A stretch of DNA of 14,500 nucleotides from Saccharicrinis sp041584155 (GTDB taxonomy: Bacteria > Bacteroidota > Bacteroidia > Bacteroidales > Marinilabiliaceae): the NCBI GenBank assembly GCA_041584155.1, contig JBFHEL010000062.1:1-14500 (forward strand). The letters run 5' to 3'. Shown here in pieces: positions 7,894 to 14,500 of this stretch. Within the stretch, counting starts at the first letter, position 1, and each line of letters begins with the position of its first letter. The notes beneath the pieces were generated by a model. The model was given only the letters and a program-made list of their open reading frames with translations, was not told where the DNA came from and ran no database searches. The position numbers and the translations under genes are program-made.

Positions 7894-7913
7894 AATACGT
7901 GTTTTTATCCTGA
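7884..7913. terminator. Possible terminator hairpin between convergent genes
   Basis: TCAGGA (7884-7889) plus TAAAA (7891-7895) pair with TTTTA (7903-7907) and TCCTGA (7908-7913), with one bulged A at 7890 and a loop of about seven bases. The protease stop codon (7891-7893) lies inside the stem. A further arm, TAGGTTC (7862-7868) with GAACCTA (7912-7918), partly competes. The hairpin sits exactly in the 27-bp convergent gap, but no clean T-tract follows on either strand, so termination is inferred mainly from position. Confidence 0.4.
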
Positions 7914-7920
7914 ACCTATA

Positions 7921-9243
7921 TTATTTTGATATGGACATTTTTAATTTTTTACCTTTAATACGTTCGTTTTTTAATAAATCCATAATCTTATGCACTTTGC
8001 TTCGTTCAACAGCCACAAAAGCTGAATGATCTAATACATCTATAATGCCCAGTTCGTTTTTTTGCAATTTACCTTTCTTGATAAATAAACCTACAATATC
8101 AATCTTATTCACCTTGTCTTTTTTGCCATGCCCTATGTAAATAGTTTGCCATTGAGGACTTTCAGGAAGTGGGTTTGTGGTGCTTAATGTATCAAAAGTG
8201 ATGTTTGCCTCAATGTATTCCGGGATAGGTTCTTCCTCGGCCAGAATAAGATAGGCCATTCCTGAAGCTTTCATTCTGGCAGTTCGTCCGTTGCGATGGA
8301 TAAAAACTTCCTTTTCTTTGGGTAAATGATAGTGGATCACATACTTAATATCAGGGATGTCCAGCCCTCTGGATGCTAAATCGGTAGTTAATAATATATG
8401 GTGACTGCCATTTCTGAATTTAATTAAGGCTCGCTCTCGTTCTTCTTGTTTTAATCCACCATGAAATATGTCATGTGCCAATCCCATGTCATTCAGATGA
8501 CCACTGATTCTATCGGCAGCTTCGCGGTGATTAACAAAAACAACCATGGGTTCATTACCTAAGCGACAGGCCAATTGAAAAAAAGCTTCCAGTTTATCCT
8601 TTCCTTCTGAGCGAACAGCCTTTAAAGTTAAATTATCCTGAATTTGTTGTTTGGGCAAAAAATTAAGCGTTTCATAATCCTTGATACGAACAAAATCAGG
8701 TATCTCCTCCATTGCAGTGGCTGAGGTAAGGATGCGTTGCTTTACCCTATTCAGATCAGCTATAATTTCCTTCATCTCATTATGAAATCCCAGCTCCAGT
8801 GATTTGTCAAATTCATCTAAAACCAAGTGCTTAATATATGTAGTGGATATATGTCCTCGTCGGATATGATCGGCAACTCTACCGGGTGTGCCCACAATAA
8901 CTTCGGGTGGGTGTTTCAGGCTGTTTCGTTCGGTTTGTATAAGGTGCCCTCCATAGCAACAAAGGGTTTTTAATCCGGTGCCTAAACTTTTGATTACCTG
9001 TTCTATCTGAATAGCCAGCTCGCGCGAAGGAGCCAATATCAACAATTGGGTTTGTTCTGTTTGTGCATTAATTTGCTCAATCAAAGGAAGCAGAAAGGCT
9101 AATGTTTTACCCGATCCTGTTGGGGATAATAATACCAGGTCTTTATGCTCATCAATAATTTTTATGGTCTCCAGTTGCATGGTATTGAGCATCTCAATGC
9201 CTAACTTCTTTAAATAAGTCGATTGCCTTTTGTTTATATTCAT
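7921..9243 (-). CDS. DEAD-box ATP-dependent RNA helicase, DbpA-like
   Basis: A 440-aa RNA helicase. Motifs in order: Q motif (Thr21-Met-Gln23), Walker A SPTGSGKT (40-47), Ia PSREL (72-76), TPGR (119-122), motif II as DEFD (143-146) instead of DEAD, SAT (174-176), motif V TTDLASRGLD (286-295) and motif VI HRNGRTAR (316-323). Residues about 367-436 match the DbpA/CsdA C-terminal RNA-binding domain (IYIGHGKKDKVNKIDIVGLF... and a terminal IKGKKLK). In E. coli DbpA this domain docks the enzyme on 23S rRNA hairpin 92 for 50S assembly, so a ribosome-biogenesis role is likely. Length and architecture fit DbpA (about 457 aa). ATG 9243 leaves only about 20 residues before the Q motif, which is short but sufficient. 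A -7 promoter element lies just 4 bases upstream of this start. The gene is a lone minus-strand gene, divergent from rimP. Confidence 0.92.
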   Translation of the reverse strand: MNINKRQSTYLKKLGIEMLNTMQLETIKIIDEHKDLVLLSPTGSGKTLAFLLPLIEQINAQTEQTQLLILAPSRELAIQIEQVIKSLGTGLKTLCCYGGHLIQTERNSLKHPPEVIVGTPGRVADHIRRGHISTTYIKHLVLDEFDKSLELGFHNEMKEIIADLNRVKQRILTSATAMEEIPDFVRIKDYETLNFLPKQQIQDNLTLKAVRSEGKDKLEAFFQLACRLGNEPMVVFVNHREAADRISGHLNDMGLAHDIFHGGLKQEERERALIKFRNGSHHILLTTDLASRGLDIPDIKYVIHYHLPKEKEVFIHRNGRTARMKASGMAYLILAEEEPIPEYIEANITFDTLSTTNPLPESPQWQTIYIGHGKKDKVNKIDIVGLFIKKGKLQKNELGIIDVLDHSAFVAVERSKVHKIMDLLKNERIKGKKLKMSISK

Positions 9244-9591
9244 GATGCAAAGATAGATGCATAGGATGTAATCTTGACTATTTTATCTCTTTTTATTTTA
9301 TATATACCAGCATATGTTAGTGTGTAATGCTTATTCTGCAAACAGATATCAGGTAATCATGGTATCTGTTTAATGGCTTAACAGTACTTTTATCATACGG
9401 CAATCCTTATGTCCTGATTATGTAGCGTATGTCAATTAGTATTCTATGTTTACAAACCTTATTTTGAAGTCTGTTTTACCACTAAATAGCAGTTATCATG
9501 GTGGCTTGCGGAGGATAATTTTATCCTGTGCAGAGAGAGGGTTCTTAAACAGAACGAAAACCAATTTGACGTACAAATCATTTTGCCTTAG
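9244..9591. other. Divergent intergenic region with two dyad sequences
   Basis: No gene is visible on either strand; in particular there is no tRNA such as the initiator tRNA that sits upstream of rimP in enterobacteria. Two symmetric elements occur. One is a 10-bp stem, AACAGATATC with GGTATCTGTT (9341-9350 / 9361-9370, including one G-T pair). The other is AGGATAA-TT-TTATCCT (9512-9527). Neither is followed by a T-tract, so they resemble operators or structured leader elements more than terminators. Confidence 0.45.
9248..9255 (-). promoter_or_regulatory. -7 promoter element of the helicase gene
   Basis: On the minus strand this reads TATCTTTG, a perfect TAnnTTTG, and shares the 11-mer CTATCTTTGCA with the rimP promoter. 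It ends only 4 nt before the helicase ATG, so transcription would begin at or within the start codon. No TTG is found about 20 nt upstream, so the -33 element is weak or absent. Confidence 0.5.
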
Positions 9592-9622
9592 TTGCATATT
9601 ACGTGCATTATAACTATCTTTG
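9592..9622 (+). promoter_or_regulatory. Promoter of the rimP-nusA-infB operon
   Basis: TTG at 9592-9594, a 20-nt spacer, then a perfect TATCTTTG at 9615-9622. This is an excellent match to the Bacteroidota housekeeping promoter. The predicted start is around 9629, giving a leader of about 60 nt before the rimP ATG. Confidence 0.82.
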
Positions 9623-9651
9623 CACCGGATTTTAATTAAATGTCTTAGAAG

Positions 9652-9678
9652 TAGGGGGCGGAAGTCCCCTATTTTATT
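9652..9678 (+). promoter_or_regulatory. Terminator-like hairpin in the rimP leader
   Basis: TAGGGGGC (9652-9659) pairs with GTCCCCTA (9664-9671), an 8-bp stem including one G-U pair, capped by a GGAA tetraloop of the GNRA type. TTTTATT follows (9672-9678). It lies between the predicted transcription start and the rimP ATG at 9690, so it could act as an attenuator for the operon. Its position resembles the structured rimP leader known in gammaproteobacteria, but the sequence is not the same and homology is not claimed. Confidence 0.65.
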
Positions 9679-9689
9679 ACCTTTAGGCC

Positions 9690-10154
9690 ATGATAACTAA
9701 GGAACAGATTTATAATATTATTGCAGAAAAGATTGAAGAAGACAACTGCTTTTTAGTTGATTTAAAAGTTTCTACAGGAAATAAGATTATTGTACAAATT
9801 GACAATATCGAAGGCATTACAATTGATTATTGTATACAAATAAGCAGACTGATTGAAGGGTCGTTGGATCGTGAAGAAGAGGATTTTGAACTGGAGGTTT
9901 CTACTCCGGGTTTAGGTCAGCCACTTAAAGTGTATCAACAATACGTAAAAAACATTGATCGGGAGGTGGAGGTTATTCCTTTGAATACAGCACCTCTTAA
10001 AGGTAAGTTAACCGAAGTTTCTGAGTCTGGTTTTACCATTGAGGAAGAAAAAAAGGTTAAGGTAGAGGGAAAAAAGAAAAAAGAGTTAAAAACATTTAGT
10101 CATAACTATAAGTTCGACGAAGTTAAATCGGTAAAAATTATTATCTCGTTTTAA
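9690..10154 (+). CDS. rimP: Ribosome maturation factor RimP
   Basis: RimP (old names YhbC, YlxS) is a cytoplasmic assembly factor for the 30S ribosomal subunit. At 154 aa it has the family's usual length. The N-terminal alpha/beta domain (about 1-80) contains the diagnostic V-S-T-P-G-L-G-Q-P-L block (residues about 70-79; the family consensus is VSSPGLDRPL) preceded by an acidic EEEDFELEV strand. The C-terminal SH3-like domain follows, with a lysine-rich insertion around 'EEEKKVKVEGKKKKELK' and the final strand FDEVKSVKIII. ATG 9690 is the first start after the leader hairpin. It is the first gene of a conserved rimP-nusA-infB operon, 21 bp ahead of nusA. Expression is probably controlled by the promoter at 9592-9622 and possibly by the leader hairpin. 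Confidence 0.95.
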   Translation: MITKEQIYNIIAEKIEEDNCFLVDLKVSTGNKIIVQIDNIEGITIDYCIQISRLIEGSLDREEEDFELEVSTPGLGQPLKVYQQYVKNIDREVEVIPLNTAPLKGKLTEVSESGFTIEEEKKVKVEGKKKKELKTFSHNYKFDEVKSVKIIISF

Positions 10155-10175
10155 CAAGCTGACAAATATAAGGTC

Positions 10176-11411
10176 ATGGAAAACATTAATTTAATTGATA
10201 CTTTTTCAGAGTTTAAAGAATTGAAAAGCATTGATCGTGCAACAATGATCAGGGTGCTTGAGGACTCTTTCAGAAGCGTTTTAATCAAACGTTTTGGAAC
10301 GGATGAGAATTTCGATGTTATTATAAATACCGATAAAGGTGATTTTGAGATTTGGAGAAACCGTGAGATCGTAGAAGATGATGAATTGGAAGACGATAAT
10401 CTTCAGATATCTTTAACCGATGCAAAAAAGATAGATGCGGATTATGAGGTAGGGGAAGAAGTGACAGATGAGGTAAAGTTTCTGGACTTTGGAAGAAGAG
10501 CGATTCTAAGTCTTCGTCAGAATTTGTCGGCACGTATACTTGAGTTGGAAAAGGATAATATTTACCATAAATATAAAGACAGAATTGGAGACATCATCAC
10601 AGGTGAAGTATACCAGATCTGGAAAAAGGAAATATTAATTCAGGATGATGAAGGTAATGAATTGATTTTGCCTAAGACAGAACAAATTCCTTCTGATTTC
10701 TTTAGAAAGGGTGATAATGTAAGAGCTGTTGTGGTGAAAGTAGAGATACGTAACAACAATCCGCTTATTATTGTGTCACGTACTTCTCCGGTGTTCCTTG
10801 AACGTTTATTTGAACTGGAAGTGCCTGAAATTTTTGATGGCTTAATCACTATTAAAAAGATTGTGCGTGTTCCGGGTGAAAGAGCTAAAGTTGCTGTGGA
10901 ATCATACGACGATCGTATTGACCCGGTAGGTGCTTGTGTAGGAATGAAAGGAAGTCGTATTCATGGCATTGTTCGTGAATTGAGAAATGAAAATATTGAT
11001 GTCATCAATTACACCACAAATATTCAATTGTTTATTACCAGGGCTTTAAATCCTGCCAAAATAAGCAGTATTAAATTATTTGAGGACGATAAAAGAGCGC
11101 AGGTTTATCTTCGACCCGAAGAGGTGAGTTTAGCTATTGGTAAAGGTGGATTAAACATTAAGCTGGCCAGCCAGCTTTGTGGTTATGAATTGGATGTATA
11201 CCGTGAGGTGGAAGTAGACGACGAAGACGTAAGCCTTGATGAGTTTTCAGATGAAATAGAAGCATGGATTCTGGACGAAATCAAATCTATTGGTTGTGAT
11301 ACCGCCAAATCAGTACTTGACCTGTCTGTTGAAGACTTGGTTAAAAGAACTGATTTAGAGCAGGAAACCATAGAAGAAGTTATCAGAATATTGAGTGCAG
11401 AATTTGAATAA
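10176..11411 (+). CDS. nusA: Transcription termination/antitermination factor NusA
   Basis: NusA binds RNA polymerase and nascent RNA and controls pausing, termination and antitermination. The 411 residues hold the N-terminal RNA-polymerase-binding domain (about 1-130, with an acidic EIVEDDELEDDN stretch), an S1 domain (about 135-205, starting GDIITGEVYQI), KH1 with GMKG (Gly256-Gly259) and KH2 with GKGG (Gly322-Gly325). The C-terminus (about 350-411) has an acidic linker and one helix-hairpin-helix-like segment (IKSIGCDTAKSVLDLSVEDLV). The two full acidic repeats of E. coli NusA (495 aa) are not present; the shorter form is what I expect for Bacteroidota. ATG 10176 is preceded by ATAAGGTC, a weak Shine-Dalgarno-like sequence. 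It is the middle gene of the operon, with infB starting 65 bp later. Confidence 0.96.
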   Translation: MENINLIDTFSEFKELKSIDRATMIRVLEDSFRSVLIKRFGTDENFDVIINTDKGDFEIWRNREIVEDDELEDDNLQISLTDAKKIDADYEVGEEVTDEVKFLDFGRRAILSLRQNLSARILELEKDNIYHKYKDRIGDIITGEVYQIWKKEILIQDDEGNELILPKTEQIPSDFFRKGDNVRAVVVKVEIRNNNPLIIVSRTSPVFLERLFELEVPEIFDGLITIKKIVRVPGERAKVAVESYDDRIDPVGACVGMKGSRIHGIVRELRNENIDVINYTTNIQLFITRALNPAKISSIKLFEDDKRAQVYLRPEEVSLAIGKGGLNIKLASQLCGYELDVYREVEVDDEDVSLDEFSDEIEAWILDEIKSIGCDTAKSVLDLSVEDLVKRTDLEQETIEEVIRILSAEFE

Positions 11412-11476
11412 AACTATTATTTTTGTCTGCATCAGTAAATTATTAGCATTAACAGAGAAAATCATTAATTTCCAAT

Positions 11477-14400
11477 ATGGCAGTTGGTAAAACAAATAGA
11501 CTAAGTAAAGTTGCACGAGAATTTAACGTGGGTATTCATACCATTGTTGAGTTCTTGCATAAAAAGGGTTTTGAGGTTGAAACAAACCCAAATACCAAGG
11601 TGACTGATGAGATGTATCATCATCTTGAGAGTGAGTATAATACGGACCTGAAGGTTCGTAAAAAATCAGAAGAACTGAGTAAGCAAAAAGCACAAAAAGA
11701 AACTATATCCATTGAGGATATCAGAAAGGATTTAGATACCCCACCTGCAAAAGAAGAGGTGCGCAAGGTAGAGGCTAAACCTGAAAAAATTGATATCCCT
11801 AAGAAGGAAGCGCCTAAGGTTCTGGGAAAAATTGATCTGGATAATTTATCGTCGAAGAAAAAAACGGTAGAGCCAGCAGCCAAAGAAAAAACCGTTGAGC
11901 CTGTAAAAGAAGAAAAACCTAAGGTTGAAAAGCCTGTGGAGGTGAAAAAAGTAGAAACAACTAAAGTTGAGGAACCTCAAAAACCAGCTGCCAAAAAATC
12001 AATTGAGGAACCAAAGGTTTTAGGAAAAATAGATATTGAAGCTATCAATAAGAAACCTCAGAAGCAACAACAACGACCAGTACAGAAAGACGTGACTGAT
12101 AAGAACAACGAAGTTAATAAAGGTGGTAAGCCTGTAACTTCTGCCAAAGAAAAACCAGTACAGAAAGCTCCCGTAACAGAAACAACAAAACATTCTGTGC
12201 CTAAAGATACGGTAAAAAAAGACGCTCCTGTAGCAGAAGAACCCAAGTCCCAGGAAGCAAGTTTATTTAAACCTACTCAGGTTAAAAAACTCTCCGGACC
12301 AACGGTTGTAGGAAAAATTGAACTGCCTAAAACACCGACCAAGTCGGATAATAATGCAGACAAGAATAAGAAGAAAAAGAGAAAACGTATCCGTAAAGAC
12401 AAGGAACGTGTTAATATAAATGAGAAGCAAACACCGCAAGGTGGTGGGGGTCAGCAACAAGGTGGCCAGCACAGACCAAAGCCTCAGGGTGGTCAGCGTC
12501 CTCATGACAATAATCAACGTAGTCCATACAAAGGACCGCGTAAAGGTAAACCGGCTCAGCATCGCCCTGTGAAAACAGAGGTAAGCGAGGAGGATGTACA
12601 ACGTCAAATTAAGGATACATTAGCCAGATTAACAGCTAATAAAGGTAAGTCAAAAGCTTCACGTCACCGTAGAGATAAACGTGATGCAGTCAGCCAAAAA
12701 CATATGGCTGAAATAGAAAAGGCTAACCAGGAGAAGAATGTGATTCAGGTAACTGAATTTGTTACGGTTGCCGAGTTGGCTACCATGATGGATGTTCAGG
12801 TAAACCAGATTATTGCTTCTTGTATGAGTCTGGGTCTGTTTGTATCTATTAATCAGCGTTTGGATGCAGAAACCATCTCTCTTGTTGCTGAAGAATTTGA
12901 CCATACAGTTGAGTTTATCAGTGTAGATGTCGCAGCAGCTATAGCAGAAGAGGAAGAAGATGATGAAACCTTGATGGAAGAACGTTCTCCTATTGTTACA
13001 GTGATGGGACACGTTGACCATGGTAAAACATCATTACTCGATCATATCCGTAAGGCTAACGTAATTCAAGGTGAAGCGGGAGGAATAACCCAGCATATTG
13101 GTGCTTACTCGGTAACCCTTGATTCAGGTAGAAAAATTACCTTCCTGGATACTCCTGGTCACGAAGCCTTTACTGCGATGCGTGCTCGTGGAGCACAAGT
13201 TACCGATATTGCTATTATTATTGTAGCAGCTGATGATAATGTGATGCCCCAAACAATTGAGGCTATTAACCACGCTTCAGCAGCAGGTGTACCTATTGTA
13301 TTTGCCATCAATAAAATTGATAAGCCGGGTGCTAATCCTGATCGAATCAGAGAAGAGCTTGCTAATATGAATTACCTGGTGGAAGAATGGGGTGGTAAAT
13401 ATCAGTGCCAGGAAATATCGGCAAAAAATGGAGTGAATATTGAGGATCTTTTAGAGAAGGTACTGCTTGAAGCAGATCTGCTGGAACTAAAAGCCGTTAA
13501 AGATAAAAGAGCTGTAGGTTCAGTTATTGAATCATCACTGGATAAAGGTCGTGGTTATGTCACTACTGTCCTTGTTCAGGCAGGTACCTTAAAAGTCGGA
13601 GATATTATTCTGGCCGGTAGCTATATGGGTCACGTAAAGGCTATGTTTAATGAGCGTAACCAAAGAGTGGAGATGGCAGGTCCTTCTGAACCGGTATTAA
13701 TGTTAGGACTGAATGGCGCAGCTCAAGCTGGTGAGAAGTTTAATGTAATGGAAAGTGAGCGTGAAGCCAAGGAAATTACCAATAAACGTACTCAGTTGCA
13801 GCGCGAGCAGGGAATGAGAACCAAGAAGCATATTACACTCGACGAAATTGGTCGTCGTATAGCTATAGGTAACTTCCAGGAACTGAATGTGATTGTTAAG
13901 GGTGATGTGGATGGTTCTATTGAGGCATTGTCCGATTCATTAATCAAACTTTCTACCGATGAAATTCAGGTAAATGTGATCCACAAAGCTGTTGGTCAGA
14001 TTTCTGAATCAGATATTATGCTGGCAGCTGCATCTAATGCTATTGTCATTGGATTCCAGGTTCGTCCTTCTATGGCAGCCCGTAAGATTGCCGAAAAAGA
14101 AGAAATTGATATCCGTCTGTATTCTATCATATATGATGCTATCGAGGAACTTAAATCTGCAATGGAAGGTATGCTTTCACCTGAAATCAAGGAACAGATT
14201 ATTTCGTCTCTTGAAGTTAGGGAAACATTCAAAATTACAAAAGTAGGTACTATTGCAGGTTGTATGGTTAAGGAAGGTAAAATTAACCGTAATGCAAAAG
14301 TAAGATTAATACGCGAAGGTATTGTTATTCATACAGGTATGCTTGCTGCCTTAAAACGCTTTAAGGATGATGTTAAAGAAGTAGCTTCGGGTTACGAATG

Positions 14401-14488
14401 TGGGGTGAGTATAGCTAAATATGATAACATTGAGGTTGGTGATATTATTGAAGCCTTTGAAGAAGTAGAAGTTTCCAGAAAACTATAA
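11477..14488 (+). CDS. infB: Translation initiation factor IF-2
   Basis: IF-2 is the GTPase that places initiator fMet-tRNA on the 30S subunit and promotes 50S joining. At 1003 aa it is longer than E. coli IF-2 (890), because of a long charged linker. Layout: small N-terminal helical domain (about 1-50, RLSKVAREFNVGIHTIVEFL); Lys/Glu/Pro-rich linker (about 60-400) with three copies of V-[LV]-G-K-I-[DE] and a Gln/Gly-rich patch from Thr319 to about 365; second IF2-N-type domain (about 420-480, VTEFVTVAELATMM); then the G domain. The G motifs are intact: G1 GHVDHGKT (511-518), G2 GGITQHIGAY, G3 DTPGH (558-562), G4 NKID (612-615) and G5 SAK. Domains II, III and the C-terminal fMet-tRNA-binding domain follow to the end. 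ATG 11477 gives the conserved start. The gene is complete, ending 12 bases before the window edge. Confidence 0.97.
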   Translation: MAVGKTNRLSKVAREFNVGIHTIVEFLHKKGFEVETNPNTKVTDEMYHHLESEYNTDLKVRKKSEELSKQKAQKETISIEDIRKDLDTPPAKEEVRKVEAKPEKIDIPKKEAPKVLGKIDLDNLSSKKKTVEPAAKEKTVEPVKEEKPKVEKPVEVKKVETTKVEEPQKPAAKKSIEEPKVLGKIDIEAINKKPQKQQQRPVQKDVTDKNNEVNKGGKPVTSAKEKPVQKAPVTETTKHSVPKDTVKKDAPVAEEPKSQEASLFKPTQVKKLSGPTVVGKIELPKTPTKSDNNADKNKKKKRKRIRKDKERVNINEKQTPQGGGGQQQGGQHRPKPQGGQRPHDNNQRSPYKGPRKGKPAQHRPVKTEVSEEDVQRQIKDTLARLTANKGKSKASRHRRDKRDAVSQKHMAEIEKANQEKNVIQVTEFVTVAELATMMDVQVNQIIASCMSLGLFVSINQRLDAETISLVAEEFDHTVEFISVDVAAAIAEEEEDDETLMEERSPIVTVMGHVDHGKTSLLDHIRKANVIQGEAGGITQHIGAYSVTLDSGRKITFLDTPGHEAFTAMRARGAQVTDIAIIIVAADDNVMPQTIEAINHASAAGVPIVFAINKIDKPGANPDRIREELANMNYLVEEWGGKYQCQEISAKNGVNIEDLLEKVLLEADLLELKAVKDKRAVGSVIESSLDKGRGYVTTVLVQAGTLKVGDIILAGSYMGHVKAMFNERNQRVEMAGPSEPVLMLGLNGAAQAGEKFNVMESEREAKEITNKRTQLQREQGMRTKKHITLDEIGRRIAIGNFQELNVIVKGDVDGSIEALSDSLIKLSTDEIQVNVIHKAVGQISESDIMLAAASNAIVIGFQVRPSMAARKIAEKEEIDIRLYSIIYDAIEELKSAMEGMLSPEIKEQIISSLEVRETFKITKVGTIAGCMVKEGKINRNAKVRLIREGIVIHTGMLAALKRFKDDVKEVASGYECGVSIAKYDNIEVGDIIEAFEEVEVSRKL

Positions 14489-14492
14489 GGAG
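14486..14492 (+). promoter_or_regulatory. Shine-Dalgarno-like sequence after infB
   Basis: TAAGGAG overlaps the infB stop codon, 8 bases before the window ends in an A-run. It is a much better Shine-Dalgarno match than any other start here shows, and suggests a further co-transcribed gene beginning at or just past the window edge. The gene itself cannot be seen. Confidence 0.35.
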
Positions 14493-14500
14493 CACAAAAA

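Noticed and set aside
9244..9689. tRNA gene upstream of rimP, as in enterobacteria
   Set aside because: No cloverleaf, T-loop GTTC...GANTC pattern or CCA end could be found on either strand.
11819..12325. Linker repeats of IF-2 as a DNA-level tandem repeat or CRISPR-like array
   Set aside because: The copies are only six residues long, irregularly spaced (66 and 96 residues) and differ in codons, so it is a protein motif and not a DNA repeat array.
11183..13021. Minus-strand frames opposite nusA and infB (62-120 aa)
   Set aside because: Ser/Phe/Leu-rich translations mirror the Lys/Glu-rich linker and acidic tail on the sense strand; no domain is visible.
13992..14246. 84-aa plus-strand frame inside infB
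   Set aside because: It is out of frame in the conserved IF-2 C-terminal region and has no recognisable features.

Overview
The window looks like chromosomal DNA of a Bacteroidota species, probably in or near Bacteroidales/Marinilabiliales. The DNA is AT-rich. Promoters fit the Bacteroidota sigma-ABfr pattern (TTG, about 20 nt, TAnnTTTG), start codons mostly lack a strong Shine-Dalgarno sequence, and the secreted hydrolases and lipoproteins (SusB-like GH97, S9 peptidase, GIN-domain lipoprotein) are typical of the phylum. The species call is inference from gene content and style.

Layout, left to right. Positions 1-373 hold no gene I can support. Next comes a secreted S9 prolyl-oligopeptidase-family peptidase (374-2368, +), followed by a strong hairpin terminator (2400-2456) and an AT-rich spacer with a 15-bp palindrome. 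A two-gene unit follows: a PagL-like outer-membrane lipid A deacylase/acyloxyacyl hydrolase with a non-ATG start (about 2776-3933, +), overlapped by 8 bp by a GIN-domain (DUF2807) lipoprotein (3926-4684, +). Then a stand-alone SusB-type GH97 glycosidase lipoprotein (4944-6974, +) and a CPBP/Rce1-type membrane protease (7081-7893, +) with its own promoter. A DbpA-like DEAD-box RNA helicase (7921-9243, -) converges on the protease gene.

After a 446-bp divergent intergenic region comes the conserved translation/transcription operon rimP-nusA-infB (9690-14488, +): 30S maturation factor, transcription elongation/antitermination factor and initiation factor IF-2. It is driven by a near-perfect Bacteroidota promoter and has a terminator-like GGAA-capped hairpin in its leader. 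The window ends just after infB with a Shine-Dalgarno-like sequence that suggests another gene immediately downstream.

Functionally, the left half is envelope and periplasmic (peptide and glycan hydrolysis, possible lipid A editing). The right half is RNA and ribosome biogenesis: the helicase (predicted 50S assembly), RimP (30S assembly), NusA and IF-2. I see no CRISPR array, insertion sequence, tRNA, rRNA or phage gene. The observations most worth a second look are the PagL-like enzyme with Asn at the catalytic Glu position and its coupled cysteine-rich GIN lipoprotein, the rimP leader hairpin, the apparently leaderless helicase transcript, and the repeated V-[LV]-G-K-I-[DE] motif in the IF-2 linker.
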